From the NCBI GenBank assembly GCA_030704615.1, contig CM060732.1, positions 33,959,053-34,019,052 on the forward strand: 60,000 nucleotides of DNA, in the 5' to 3' direction. Numbering within the stretch: position 1 is the first letter of the stretch; every line of letters begins with the position of its first letter. Both the position numbers and the translations under genes were made by a program. The stretch is from Takakia lepidozioides. Lineage: Eukaryota > Streptophyta > Takakiopsida > Takakiales > Takakiaceae. This document shows, piece by piece, positions 12,729 through 23,200 of this stretch. A model generated the notes under the pieces. The model saw only the letters and a list, made by a program, of their open reading frames with translations. It was not told where the DNA came from and ran no database searches.

Positions 12729-13456
12729 TGGCGCTCCCAATACTTGATGCACTCTGGCTCCACTTCTATAGCAGGCTTGCGTGCATGTTTGGTTTTCCTG
12801 TTGTTGTTGGAGTCACTAAAAAGGTGAGGGTCAAGGTTCCCATGCGCAAAGAGGAGAGAAAGGGAAAGTAAGGAATGGCTTAAATGACTGAAAAAGGAAA
12901 TGGAGAATCGCTTACATCCATCTGTCCCTGAAACTCCTCAGCCAGAAGCTGAGAATCATTCCCGAATCATTCTCTCGGGAACGGAAACTGTTGGAAGTCT
13001 ATACGGTACGTGGCCAAAACCCTAACCCTAACCCTAACCCTAACTACCCTAAACACTAACTACCTGGTTCCGTTGAAGGAGAGGAGAGGGAAGAAAGCGG
13101 GAAAACAAACGGAGAGTTGCTCAGCAGATGTTTGTAGCTGTGGAAGTGTATGGTAAGTCTCTCACTTGTCCTTTTTTCTCTGCAGGTTGGAATCACAGAG
13201 ACGGTTTGGAGTTAAGAATCTTCTAAATGGTGACTGGTCTCTTACACCATTCATGTAGATCGGGCTCCTGTCATAGATCCTATTATAAATTTTTCTAGGT
13301 AGGTGTGGCGGTATGAATGGTATGTTTTCACTCGTTGTCTTCTTTCATGTGGTGTTACAGATATGCAAGCGGGGCGACTTGAGCATTCCATGGTAGTCCT
13401 TCTCAAGAGTGGTGGGTGGAGAAGGTTTGGTGCCATTTATGGCGAAGTAGAAAAAG
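12729..13456 (+). promoter_or_regulatory. Intergenic/5' region of TRM11 with telomere-like repeat
   Basis: Spacer between the METTL13-like stop and the TRM11 start. It includes four tandem CCCTAA units followed by ACTACCCTAAAC at about 13017-13052. AAACCCTAA-type telo-boxes are known promoter elements of plant translation-related genes, so this may act on TRM11, but no direct evidence is visible. Open frames at 13303-13545 are not supported as separate genes. Confidence 0.4.
13017..13052. repeat. Short interstitial telomere-like repeat (CCCTAA)n
   Basis: Four perfect CCCTAA units plus a degenerate continuation. The 6-bp unit is the TTAGGG type rather than the 7-bp CCCTAAA typical of Arabidopsis. 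It is too short to be a chromosome end. Confidence 0.8.
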
Positions 13457-16400
13457 ATGTGGTACCTTTGCTATTTTCTGCACAGATTGTTGGACTACCG
13501 GCTTCCGGAGGTAGAGGCTTTGGCAAAGCTGTCTGGAGTCGGTGACGGCCAAAATCCAGGTCAAGGTTGGCAGTGGAAACAGGCGCCATCGCACCATCCC
13601 GACTCTCCGTTCTACTATGTGTTTCTTCCTTCCGAAGAAATTGCCCGGAAAATTGCCACCCGCAGTATGACCTGCCCTCCTTATTTATCATCTCTCTCGT
13701 CCCACTTCTCCTTTTGGGCAAGACAGTCCTACAACACACATCTCTCTTCTCTCTCTTGCTGGGGTATAGGCTTGCTCCAAAGTTGACTAATTCCGATAAA
13801 TCAGTAATAGTCGCTCGGTTTCACAAGAGAGACCCTTGTGCCTTTCTGTGGATATTATGTGGAGGGAAGGGTACACAAACTGGTGAAATGTATTGGGTAT
13901 GCTTCTAACCACAATGCCATCGTCGCCCCGTTCCAAATGACTTAGTGTTGTGCAGTCGATTGTAATGATGCAATATACTTTGAGCTGGGCTATGCAATGT
14001 GAGGTGAATTCTTAGACGAACACATGCCATGGTTAGAGCCTTTGGAGGGCCAGATGGGATTGGATTGGTAACAATAAGCTTCAATTTGGGCCAAGTGCCC
14101 TTAATCTCTACTGGTCGTCCCCACCAAATAAACCTAACTTTTTTTCTTTGTCCACTTGAGGTTGTGTTTGTGGCGCAATGAGGCCTAGGAAAGCAGTGTC
14201 TGAAGAGTCCAAAAATGGTAGAAGCTTGCATACCTTACACATGGCTCTTCACAGGCCTCCTCTTGAAGGGAATGTACGAGGTGTGGGGGGAGGGATACAC
14301 CCATGAGGAACTGAAGGAGGCCATCTGGAGCTATCCCAAAGAAAGGAAGGCACCCTATCTGGCCGAAGATACTACATTCAAAATTGTGGTTGATTGTTTT
14401 GGCAAAGTCCTCAACTTTATTGAGCAGACTGCCCGTATCAAAAGTGTTGATGACCTTCCATTCAAGGTGTGCACTTCTGCCTTGCTCACATGTTAGCTGG
14501 TTGTTTGACAGTTTCTGAGGTAGTGATTGGAGCATAGCATCATATGAGATTTCCTTGTTTGACTGCAGGGCCACGTGCGGCTGAAGAACCCGCAAAATTT
14601 TGGTTAATAGAGACAGATGGGCAAGTTGTAAATAATGGCTTGCCACCTCTGGAAGCCAGGCGCATGTATTTCGCCCGCGAGATTGGAGCAGCAAACCGCA
14701 GCTTGGTTTCAAAATACGAGCTAAGGCGGCGCAGATATCTGGGCCCCACGGCTATGGACGCTGAAGTGGCACTCCTAATGGCTAATCAGGCCTTAGTGGA
14801 GCCCGGGAAGCTTGTCTATGACCCCTTTGTTGGAACTGGAAGTATCCTCATTGCAGCTGCTCACTATGGGGCCTTGACCGTGGTTAGTATTCTCACAACT
14901 TCTCTTGAATGCCCAAAAGAGGCGACCATTTTCAGAATTCGGAATGTTGCAAAATACAGTGTCCTGGAGATGTGGTTGCCACCAGCATTTCTGGTGAAAA
15001 AGTCACAAGATAATAAGGTGCAGACAAGATTCATTTTGGCACAATAGGATGTAATCACTGTTTTGAGTCGAAATAATATCACTCCTATAATCATCCATAA
15101 AGATTTGCTTCCAAATAAAGGCCCTGGTTTGTGGATAATGTAGGCTGATCCCAATGAGCAAATTGGTGAAGTATGTATTAATGGTATTTGTGGACATGGT
15201 GTTAGGGTGCAGATATTGATATAAGGGTTGTCCGTGATGGGCGTGGCCCGGATTGCAATGTTTGGAGCAACTTCAAACAGGTCTCTCCCTCTCCTCATTT
15301 CCTCTATTTTTGCCAATACAGCACCTTAAACAACCCTTCAACCCCTATACATTTGGCTGTGCTCTGGCATTACTGGGTGAAAACCCAACAATTGGGCAAC
15401 ATAGCCTGCTGTTGGAACTTTGCTAATCAGTACCACAAGCTTATGATCACAGCAGTCAATGAGGACCTGTGCTATTTGTTTGGTTTTAAAGAGTAAAGGG
15501 GCAAGACCCTAGATTAAACTTCATTAGCTATAAGGCCTTGACAAAGCTTAGAGAAGTCACAAACGCAACAAAGGAGACCAAAGGTGGAAGCCCTCAGAAT
15601 CTCTTCCCTCTTGCTTTTCTCTCTCACCCCCTTGCACAAAGAGGATCTGAGTTGGAGCTAATTACCGAGTTTTATTTACTTGTAACAGTACAACTTGGCA
15701 CCACCATTAGGGCTCATCCGTGCAGACAATAACATGCTGCCATGGCGTCCAAATGTGGCGGAGGTGAACTCCTTGCTCTTCATCTCATCTTTAATTGAAG
15801 CACTGTTTTCTCTGCTGGCATCGTTGGGGCAGAGGGTTAAGGGGATCACCCTTGGTTTTCACTGTGGAATGGCCTGAAGAACTCTTCCATAACTTGCTCT
15901 TGTGAAATTGGTTGGACATTGGACTGCAGATGTTTGATGCAATTATTTGTGACCCACCATATGGTGTGCGAGCTGGAGGTCGCAAATCTGGAGGCCGGAA
16001 AATGCTGAATGGAAAAAGGGAAGCTTACATTATACCTGAGGAAATGCGCACAGACCATATTCCTTCGACTGCCCCGTATACATTGGTGGAATGTGTGCAT
16101 GATCTTCTTGATTTGGCAGCCCGTCTACTTGTCATGGGAGGGAGACTAGTCTACTTCTTCCCTGCAGCACAGGAGGATTGTTCAGATGCCCACTTCCCAA
16201 GGCATCCTTGCTTCACACTGGTGGCCAAAAGTGAGCAGATTTTGAGCACGCGATGGTCCCGGTGTCTGTTGACTATGGAAAAGACCAGTAAATACAGAGA
16301 GGCAATGGCAGCTAGTGCCCAGAGAAAGCATGTAGAGTTTAAAAAGAACCATGTGCAGTTTATAGAAGAGAATATGGAGAAGGGTAGCCTTCACAGTCTC

Positions 16401-16526
16401 GTGTTTTCTCCATTAGATGCCCTTGTTGTTGAGGCCCAAAATCTAAAGTTGGCAGCTATAGGCCCTGTTGGTGGACATGCAAATGACCAAGACTTCAGAC
16501 CTAAATACAGAGGAAAATATGTTTGA
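13457..16526 (+). CDS. TRM11: tRNA (guanine-10-N2)-methyltransferase homologue, TRM11 (6 exons, one apparent frameshift)
   Basis: Catalytic subunit that methylates G10 of cytoplasmic tRNAs, working with TRM112 in yeast and human. Exons: 13457-13664, 14255-14466, 14569-14882, 15206-15280, 15689-15763, 15930-16526. The N-terminal part shows LLDYRLPEVEAL, FLPSEEIARKIATRS and GMYEVWGEGYTHEEL, like the THUMP-related region. The methyltransferase core has YDPFVGTGSILIAAAHYGAL (SAM site), GADIDIR, and the catalytic FDAIICDPPYGVR (DPPY in place of NPPY). Then come MGGRLVYFFP and ILSTRWSRCLLTMEK, all typical of TRM11. Exons 1/2 join as A|GC and the other junctions are phase 0. Odd: in exon 3, GHVRLKNP and the following FWLIETDG lie in different frames. 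One T too few in the TTTT run at about 14598-14601 explains this. It may be a consensus error or a disabling mutation. An inverted copy of the intron 1/exon 2 junction lies past the stop. Confidence 0.88.
14108..14296 (+). repeat. Inverted-duplication arm A (TRM11 intron 1 end + start of exon 2)
   Basis: This segment, covering the 3' splice site of TRM11 intron 1 and the codons for GMYEVWGEG, recurs in reverse complement at 16559-16745. By eye most positions match, including CCCCACCAAATAAACCTAAC, CTGAAGAGTCCAAAAATGGT and GGCTCTTCACAGGCCT. Confidence 0.85.
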
Positions 16527-16558
16527 CATTAATCTGTTCTGCTGTTCTGCTGCGGTGT

Positions 16559-16745
16559 TTCCCTACCCCACACCTCATACATTCCCTTGAAGAGTAGGCC
16601 TGTGAAGAGCCAGGTGTAAAGTATGCAAGCATTCTACCATTTTTGGACTCTTCAGAGACTGCTTTCTGGGCCTCATTGGCACAAACACCACCTCAAGCTG
16701 ACAAAGAAAAAAAGTTAGGTTTATTTGGTGGGGAAGACCAGTGCT
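16559..16745 (-). repeat. Inverted-duplication arm B, downstream of TRM11 stop
   Basis: Reverse complement of 14108-14296, starting 33 bp after the TRM11 stop codon and probably inside its 3' UTR. It still carries the intronic acceptor-like CACAG and exon 2-like sequence, so it derives from the gene rather than from a transposon terminus that I can recognise. Confidence 0.85.
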
Positions 16746-17294
16746 CCTTCAATCCTTAACACATGCCATTGTTTCATAGGAAAATGTGGCAGTTGTAGAC
16801 CCGGAGTGTTTGGATCCAAGCTTCAGGTTCGGTGCAATTAGTGAAGTATTTACATCTTTGTTGCTCCCTCATCATTGGGAACCATGAATACTGGAAGACG
16901 AAAATCTCTAGCACAGACTCAAGTTTGTTTCACCTATCAACGATGCCACAAATTACACTCTAAGAACAGCCTGAAAATCTTCTCTTAGCTTCTCTAAGAA
17001 CACCACACACCTCCACGTGACTAAACAACTTGTCCTACTGTTTTCTACTCTCTATACTTGTGTTCTCTCCCTTCAGAAAACACGATCCACTTATTGCCTG
17101 TAAAATGAATCAGCTGAAATTTTCTAAAGACTAATTTAAACTCAGCACTACCTGCGGCGGAAAGATTTCCAACCAAGCACCTTCTCCATTGAAAAATTGC
17201 TCAAGTGATTTCGAATCGTTAAGGCTACCTAGACGACCCTACTATAAATGGTGGGGAGCCTGAGCTGGATAAAGCTCATACATTCAAAGCCCTG
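16746..17294. other. Spacer between convergent genes
   Basis: Lies between the 3' ends of TRM11 (+) and the PP2C fusion gene (-). No coding potential was seen. It presumably contains both 3' UTRs and polyadenylation signals; I did not find an unambiguous terminator. Confidence 0.4.
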
Positions 17295-20200
17295 TCACCA
17301 ACCTTCCAGCCAGGGTGGGTCCTCCTCATTCCGGTGAAGGTCAAATACTTGGTAAGTGTCATCAGCATGACAAAAATCCACACATGTATGTAGGCGGGAC
17401 AGAATCTCAGAGGGTACCCCCACACGGCCTTCCAGCAGTCCATCCCAGTCAACGCCCTTGAACCAGGGGTGTTGCTTGATCTCTTCAGCTCCATGGGAAC
17501 CACACCCAAGCCTCTTGCTAGGATCCACCAGCAGCAGCTGTTGCCATAAGCCAGATGATAAGCTCATTAGTACTGTTGTGCTCAAAACTCTGTGTCTCTT
17601 ACAGTCTGTCCTTTCCTATCTCTGAGCATACAGCCTGGTCAAAAGGTGTGATTGAAATCAGTGCTAGCCAGAGGGCTATATTCCATTCTTCAATTACAAA
17701 TTGAAATCACTGCCACAAGTTGCATTTACAATTAGGAAAGGGCTACAGTAGCAGGGTAGGGTATCAACATCATGCTCATCTTTAACAGAACAATCCTGTA
17801 GCCATACTCTTGTCACTCATCTATAGCACTAACAAATGTTGGGCTAGGATCACACCCTAGAACAAACCTTTAAGCAGCTCCACAAGGACAGTGGCCTCAA
17901 ACTTCACAGGGCAATTAGTAAATTTACAAAGTGAGTCAGTGTGTATGGACTCTATTTCATGGAAGGGTTGTGGGTGCAGGGTAAGAAGGGGTTGAGCAAA
18001 GTGAAAAGGAAAGATGGAGAGGGTGCCGCCACTATTGACACTATGAACTGAGTTCAAGTGACTTTACAGAAATGGAGAAGTCTTACAAATTTACTACCAA
18101 AATTTGAAGAATAGTATCTAAGTATCAAGGTAAGATCGATTAAAGCCAAGAAATCCTGTCTTACCTTGTCCATGAGGTCCATAATTTCCCAATTTAAAGT
18201 GGAGGGAAAGACCAGCTGACGGTGAGCTATCTTGTTAAATATGTCAAGCTCACTATCCTGCCAGGACCCAAAAGGTAGCTCGGTTTGGAGCATGAAGTAT
18301 ATCAGTACACCCAATGCCCACCTGCATGGAAACGACACATCAATGAGCGTAGAACCTATCAACCAAAATTGGAAGATCCCAACTCTGGAACAAAGTTATC
18401 TGATACTTAGATATGAAATTATGAATAAACTTATATAAGATAAATGATAAATATAAATAAGTCGACAAAGGTGCACCTTCTGCTTTAACTTCACTTTATA
18501 CACAGCCTATGGCGTGATTCCAATGATGCTTAAAACAGCATACTGCCTCCTTCACGGGACTACTGCAAAGGGCAATGTTTGGCAATGAGGTGGGCATGAG
18601 AAAGATGCAAATGGAGTAATGGGCAAGGGGAAATGCACCAGTCAGCAGCAGGGCCATGGCCCTGGCCTTTGATAATCTCAGGAGCCAAGAAATCCGCCAT
18701 GCCACAAATGGTGTAAGTACGCTCATCAGACATCTGCTTTGCGAACCTGAAATCCACAAGCTGCAACCCCAGCATTGCCCCCCAATCATGAAGAAGACAA
18801 TATAACCAGCTTGTACAATCTTTTACACCCGAGTCCATGATCAGTAGATAGGATGGTTGGGATAGTGTACACAATCCAACACACTGCCATGGGTATTCCT
18901 CTCTATAAAAAACAGCCGCTATCTTTATTCCGTTGAGAGGCTCAAAAGATTGCCAAAAGATGTGGCTGACCTATGGTATGAATGGCAAGCACGAACCAAA
19001 GTGGTAGGATGTCTGAGGAAAACTCAAATGGCCAGAATCAAAGGAAATATCACTGCTGGAAGCCTTCCATGATAATGGTGGGCCCCTGTCCCCTTTCCAA
19101 CACAACACTACAGAATCTATCAAGAAAGGCTCCTTTCAATTCAGAACAGAAAGAGTGGCAATAAAATTATTATGTCTACTAAACACAGACCTGAAGTATC
19201 CTCCACAAGAAAAATACTGCACCTTTCTCAGGCCATACCAGAATGACTTGTGGTGTAGTTGGGACACTGATGACCCAAAGGGCATAACGACCTTTGAACA
19301 AAGAACTACCTTCTGTAATCTAGAGTCTTCAACAAACCAATGTAGTAACACCTAAAAGGAACTGAATTATACCAACCTGGAGTCGACCCTTGCGATCAAT
19401 CATGAGAACATCAGGTGAGACGCCACGATAGATGACTCCATCCTATCACAAACCAAATGGTCATGCCCAATGTTGACCCTTAATCAGACATCTGTTGGCA
19501 ACTAACTAGACTCAACAATCCAGACAAGTTGTAAGTGAGGGCCACAGGAAAAGGAAAACAAAAACACTTTATCAGACACCAAGCTGTTCCCACAACTTTA
19601 GAGAATGAATAGGAGAAGGACGAAGTTCATTGTATCCTCCAAAAGTCCACCCTACGGATGGTAGAAGTACACGAAACCCAAAGAGTTTGTGAAGATACAT
19701 AGATGTTTGCTGGAGACAGAGTACCTCTTGCGTGTAAGCTGCTAAGATAACATAGTAGGACTCCATGTGTGCAAGCACATGCTCAGACAGAGAAAAACAC
19801 ATACGCTGTGAAAAAGGAATATACCTTATGCAAGAGCTCAATGGCCACAATGACAGAAGCAACCATATAACGGGCAGATGGTTCATCAAGTGGTGTGTGG
19901 AGAATCAGCTCTAGTGGGCCCGCCAACGCGCAGTTCAGCACCAATGCTGCGCTGTCATTATCGATTAGAGTGGCCAAAACACATGGCACATACGGGGACG
20001 GTCTTAAGCTTTTGAAGAGGGATCGCTCTAACAGCACTTGGCCCTCACGACCCAGTCTAAGGACTTTCCGTCGTCGGTATCTCTTCACACTTACAATGTC
20101 GTCTGCTCTTACCAAACCACATAATATATTAGTTTTCAGAATAACAGGTCTTTCACTGGTATTGTATAGATAGAATTTCAACCATCCCGATAACATGACA

Positions 20201-23200
20201 AAGAGTGTGTCTGAATGGTGCTTCAAGTGGTCAAAAGATCAAGGTCTTGCACAAATCATCACTTCAGAGCCAATCAGATGTCTCCGCCATTTTTATTCCA
20301 AACAACCAACACAGTCGTTAGCCTTTGAGAGAATAGTCACAGAGACCACTTCTCTATCTGAAGTATAAAACCTTTGACTGGATAGATACGGTTCAGGTTC
20401 TGTATTAACTGCTGTGTGACTAAACATAGTCTCTGCTTTACATGTTCGGCAAACCTTTAAATAATATGCACTCTGCACTCAACATTCTCGACTACAAGTT
20501 GTACCTGAATTCTTGCACAGTGCCAGGCCAACCTCACAGCAGTCTGTCGAGTACACAGTCTCTTGCCAATCCTGATACAAGGCCGACACACAACAATCAC
20601 ATCTGCGGTAACCTTCATCTCTGTCTCTGCTCTACTACTAACATTCCGACCTTGTGAAAAACCCATTCACAGGTCCAATGTCGCGAAGGAATCAACTGGT
20701 ACTACCCATGAAACAATGTGAATCCTATCGACCTAAGTCACAACTATGCTCAGGTTGTTGATTCTAGCAACATATAACATGTGAAATACTAGAGAGGTAG
20801 AATCCTGGACCAAAAAGATACTAAATTGAAGAGATGGAGATTGTCTTTGGATATGGGCTGATAGATGCCCTACCTGCGAACATTCGTAGGGAGATAAAAC
20901 ATTCATTGGAAAACATGAGCAAAATCAACCTTTCTCTTGTTTTCTTTCCATCTCGGTTTCTCCCTGTCCTCTAGGAAGCCTATTGACATTGGGTGGACTT
21001 GAAACGGGAGTACATTGATGTCTCTGTGACTAAATGCCGGCCTTGTGACCTCGTGTCCTTGTTTGTTTCGACCTGAAGCGCTTTGCTTCAGGTAAGGTAG
21101 TGCATTGGATTTAGTTGGAAAGCTTGGGGCCTTTCCCTCTTTAGAATATGCCTACACGGGCCATTCCCTGCAACTCCCTGGAGTGTGATCTCTGAATGGT
21201 AACAAGCGGACTCCTACCGCTTGGGGGCAGCCCCTCCGCCCAAATTGGGCAGTCGTATGCTCTGTCTAGCATACTCGGCACTTGGGCTCGGGTTGGTTCC
21301 TGTGCTTAAACTTATGGCCTGCGAAAACAATCAAAAATTTAGCTCCTATCAACATCAACACTCCTCAGGGTGATCCCTGGGAATTGGTTACTTATGCCAA
21401 ATCTAGGGTTTCATGTGTAGTTTTTGGGGTGAATCCCAGGATGGACGATGTGTCCTTTAAAACTACATGCTCTAGCTTAGGCTTGGATTTCATGGCTAAT
21501 GGTACCATCTCGAGACTTGATAACAGGGGTACGTTGAAGGTTGCAATGACCGAAAGTGCTTCTAATAGAGTCCCGCATCAATTCAATCTCAAAGAAGTTC
21601 GTCCCTTGACTGGCTGGAGAGCGGTCTTAGACATTGGTGATTCAATGGGGCGCTCTAAGACAACCAAGGGCAACAACTTCAACTTGAGAGTTTCTAATCG
21701 GTTTGATGCTCTGGATGACGTTGAATCCAAACAGCCAGAAGGACAAGATGCCCCTAAGTGTACGGAACCTGAACGTCCTGAATCTGAAGGATTTGGTACT
21801 CTGAATGGTTTACCAATCCTCAAGGTTTACACAAGACGAACAAATTCTATACACGGGGTAATTGTCCCCAAGCCGTCAGATGGACAATCTGTCCCTAAGT
21901 GTGCAGAGCCTGAACGTCGTGTAACTGAAGGATTTGGTACTCTAAATGGTTTACCAATCCTCAAAGTCTACACAAGACGAGCAAAATCTATACACGGGGT
22001 AATTGTCCCCAAGCAGTCTGACGGACAATCTGCCCCTATGTGTGCGGAGCCTGTGCGTCGTGTAACTGAAAGATTTGGTACCCTGAATGGTTTACCAATT
22101 CTCAAAGTTTACACAAGACGAGCAAAATCTACACATGGGTAACTGTCCCCCCTTTGCAGAACGGTTGGCCGTCCAGGAGCAATCACAAGCTACCTAGACG
22201 ACAAACAATTCACACGCAAAGGGCTGGCTTGCGGCTGGCCACTTTCAACTTCTCAGGGTTGACCAACCAAAGGAAACAACTTGAAGTGGGACAAGTTCTT
22301 CGGACTAATGATATTCATATCTGTGCTGGGCAAGAAACATGGGAAACGTCGGATAAACTGGTTGGAGATGTCATTGGTTATAAATGGGCAGGTAAGATGT
22401 GTACTCTCAAGGCAGCCTCTGCCAAACGCGGTCAAAAAGGGGTCGGATTCTTTGTCCGTGATTTCTTGTTTGACAATTGTGAAATTATCAACAAGGGTTT
22501 GAGGTACGAGCATAGTATCTGGCTAAAACTGAATTTGAAGTGCGGCATGAGTACAAAGGACCTCTTTGTTGGTTGTGTTTACATGCCCACAGAGGGGACC
22601 CTTAGTGCTGACGCAGACAAGGCCTTCGAAGATGTAAAGCTGGACTGTGCTTCGTTCCTTGCCAAAGGTCAGGTGGTACTATTGGGGGACTTCAATGCCC
22701 GGGTGGGCAAAGGGATCCATCAGGACGATATCATTGGACCTTTTGGTGAGGACGAGCTGAATTCTAATGGCAGACGGTTAATTAACTGTCTAGAAGAGCT
22801 ACAGCTTTTGACCTTGAATAACAGGACAAGAGGTGACCAAGTGCAGTGGACTCGTGAGAAACCCCAAACTGGGGAACGTTCCATTGTGGACTATATCATA
22901 ATGGACAAAATTTTGTTCCCCCAGTGTGCCAATGTGTTGATCGACAGAACTGATATCGGTACCTCTGACCACTTCCTGGTTTGGACTGAGATCAAAAGGT
23001 GTTTTCCCACCACGAAGAGATCTGTGAAACGTTCGATTCGGAAGTGGTGCATAGAAAAATTCCACAATGAGGAGGTCAAGGCTGAGTACGTCCAGGCCTT
23101 GCAAGAGGCTCTCCCTCATTTTGTCCAATCGCTCCAAGAACTTCAGTCACGCTCTGTTAACGCAAGAAATGAAGTCGAAAGAGCAGTGGACTCTTGGGAG

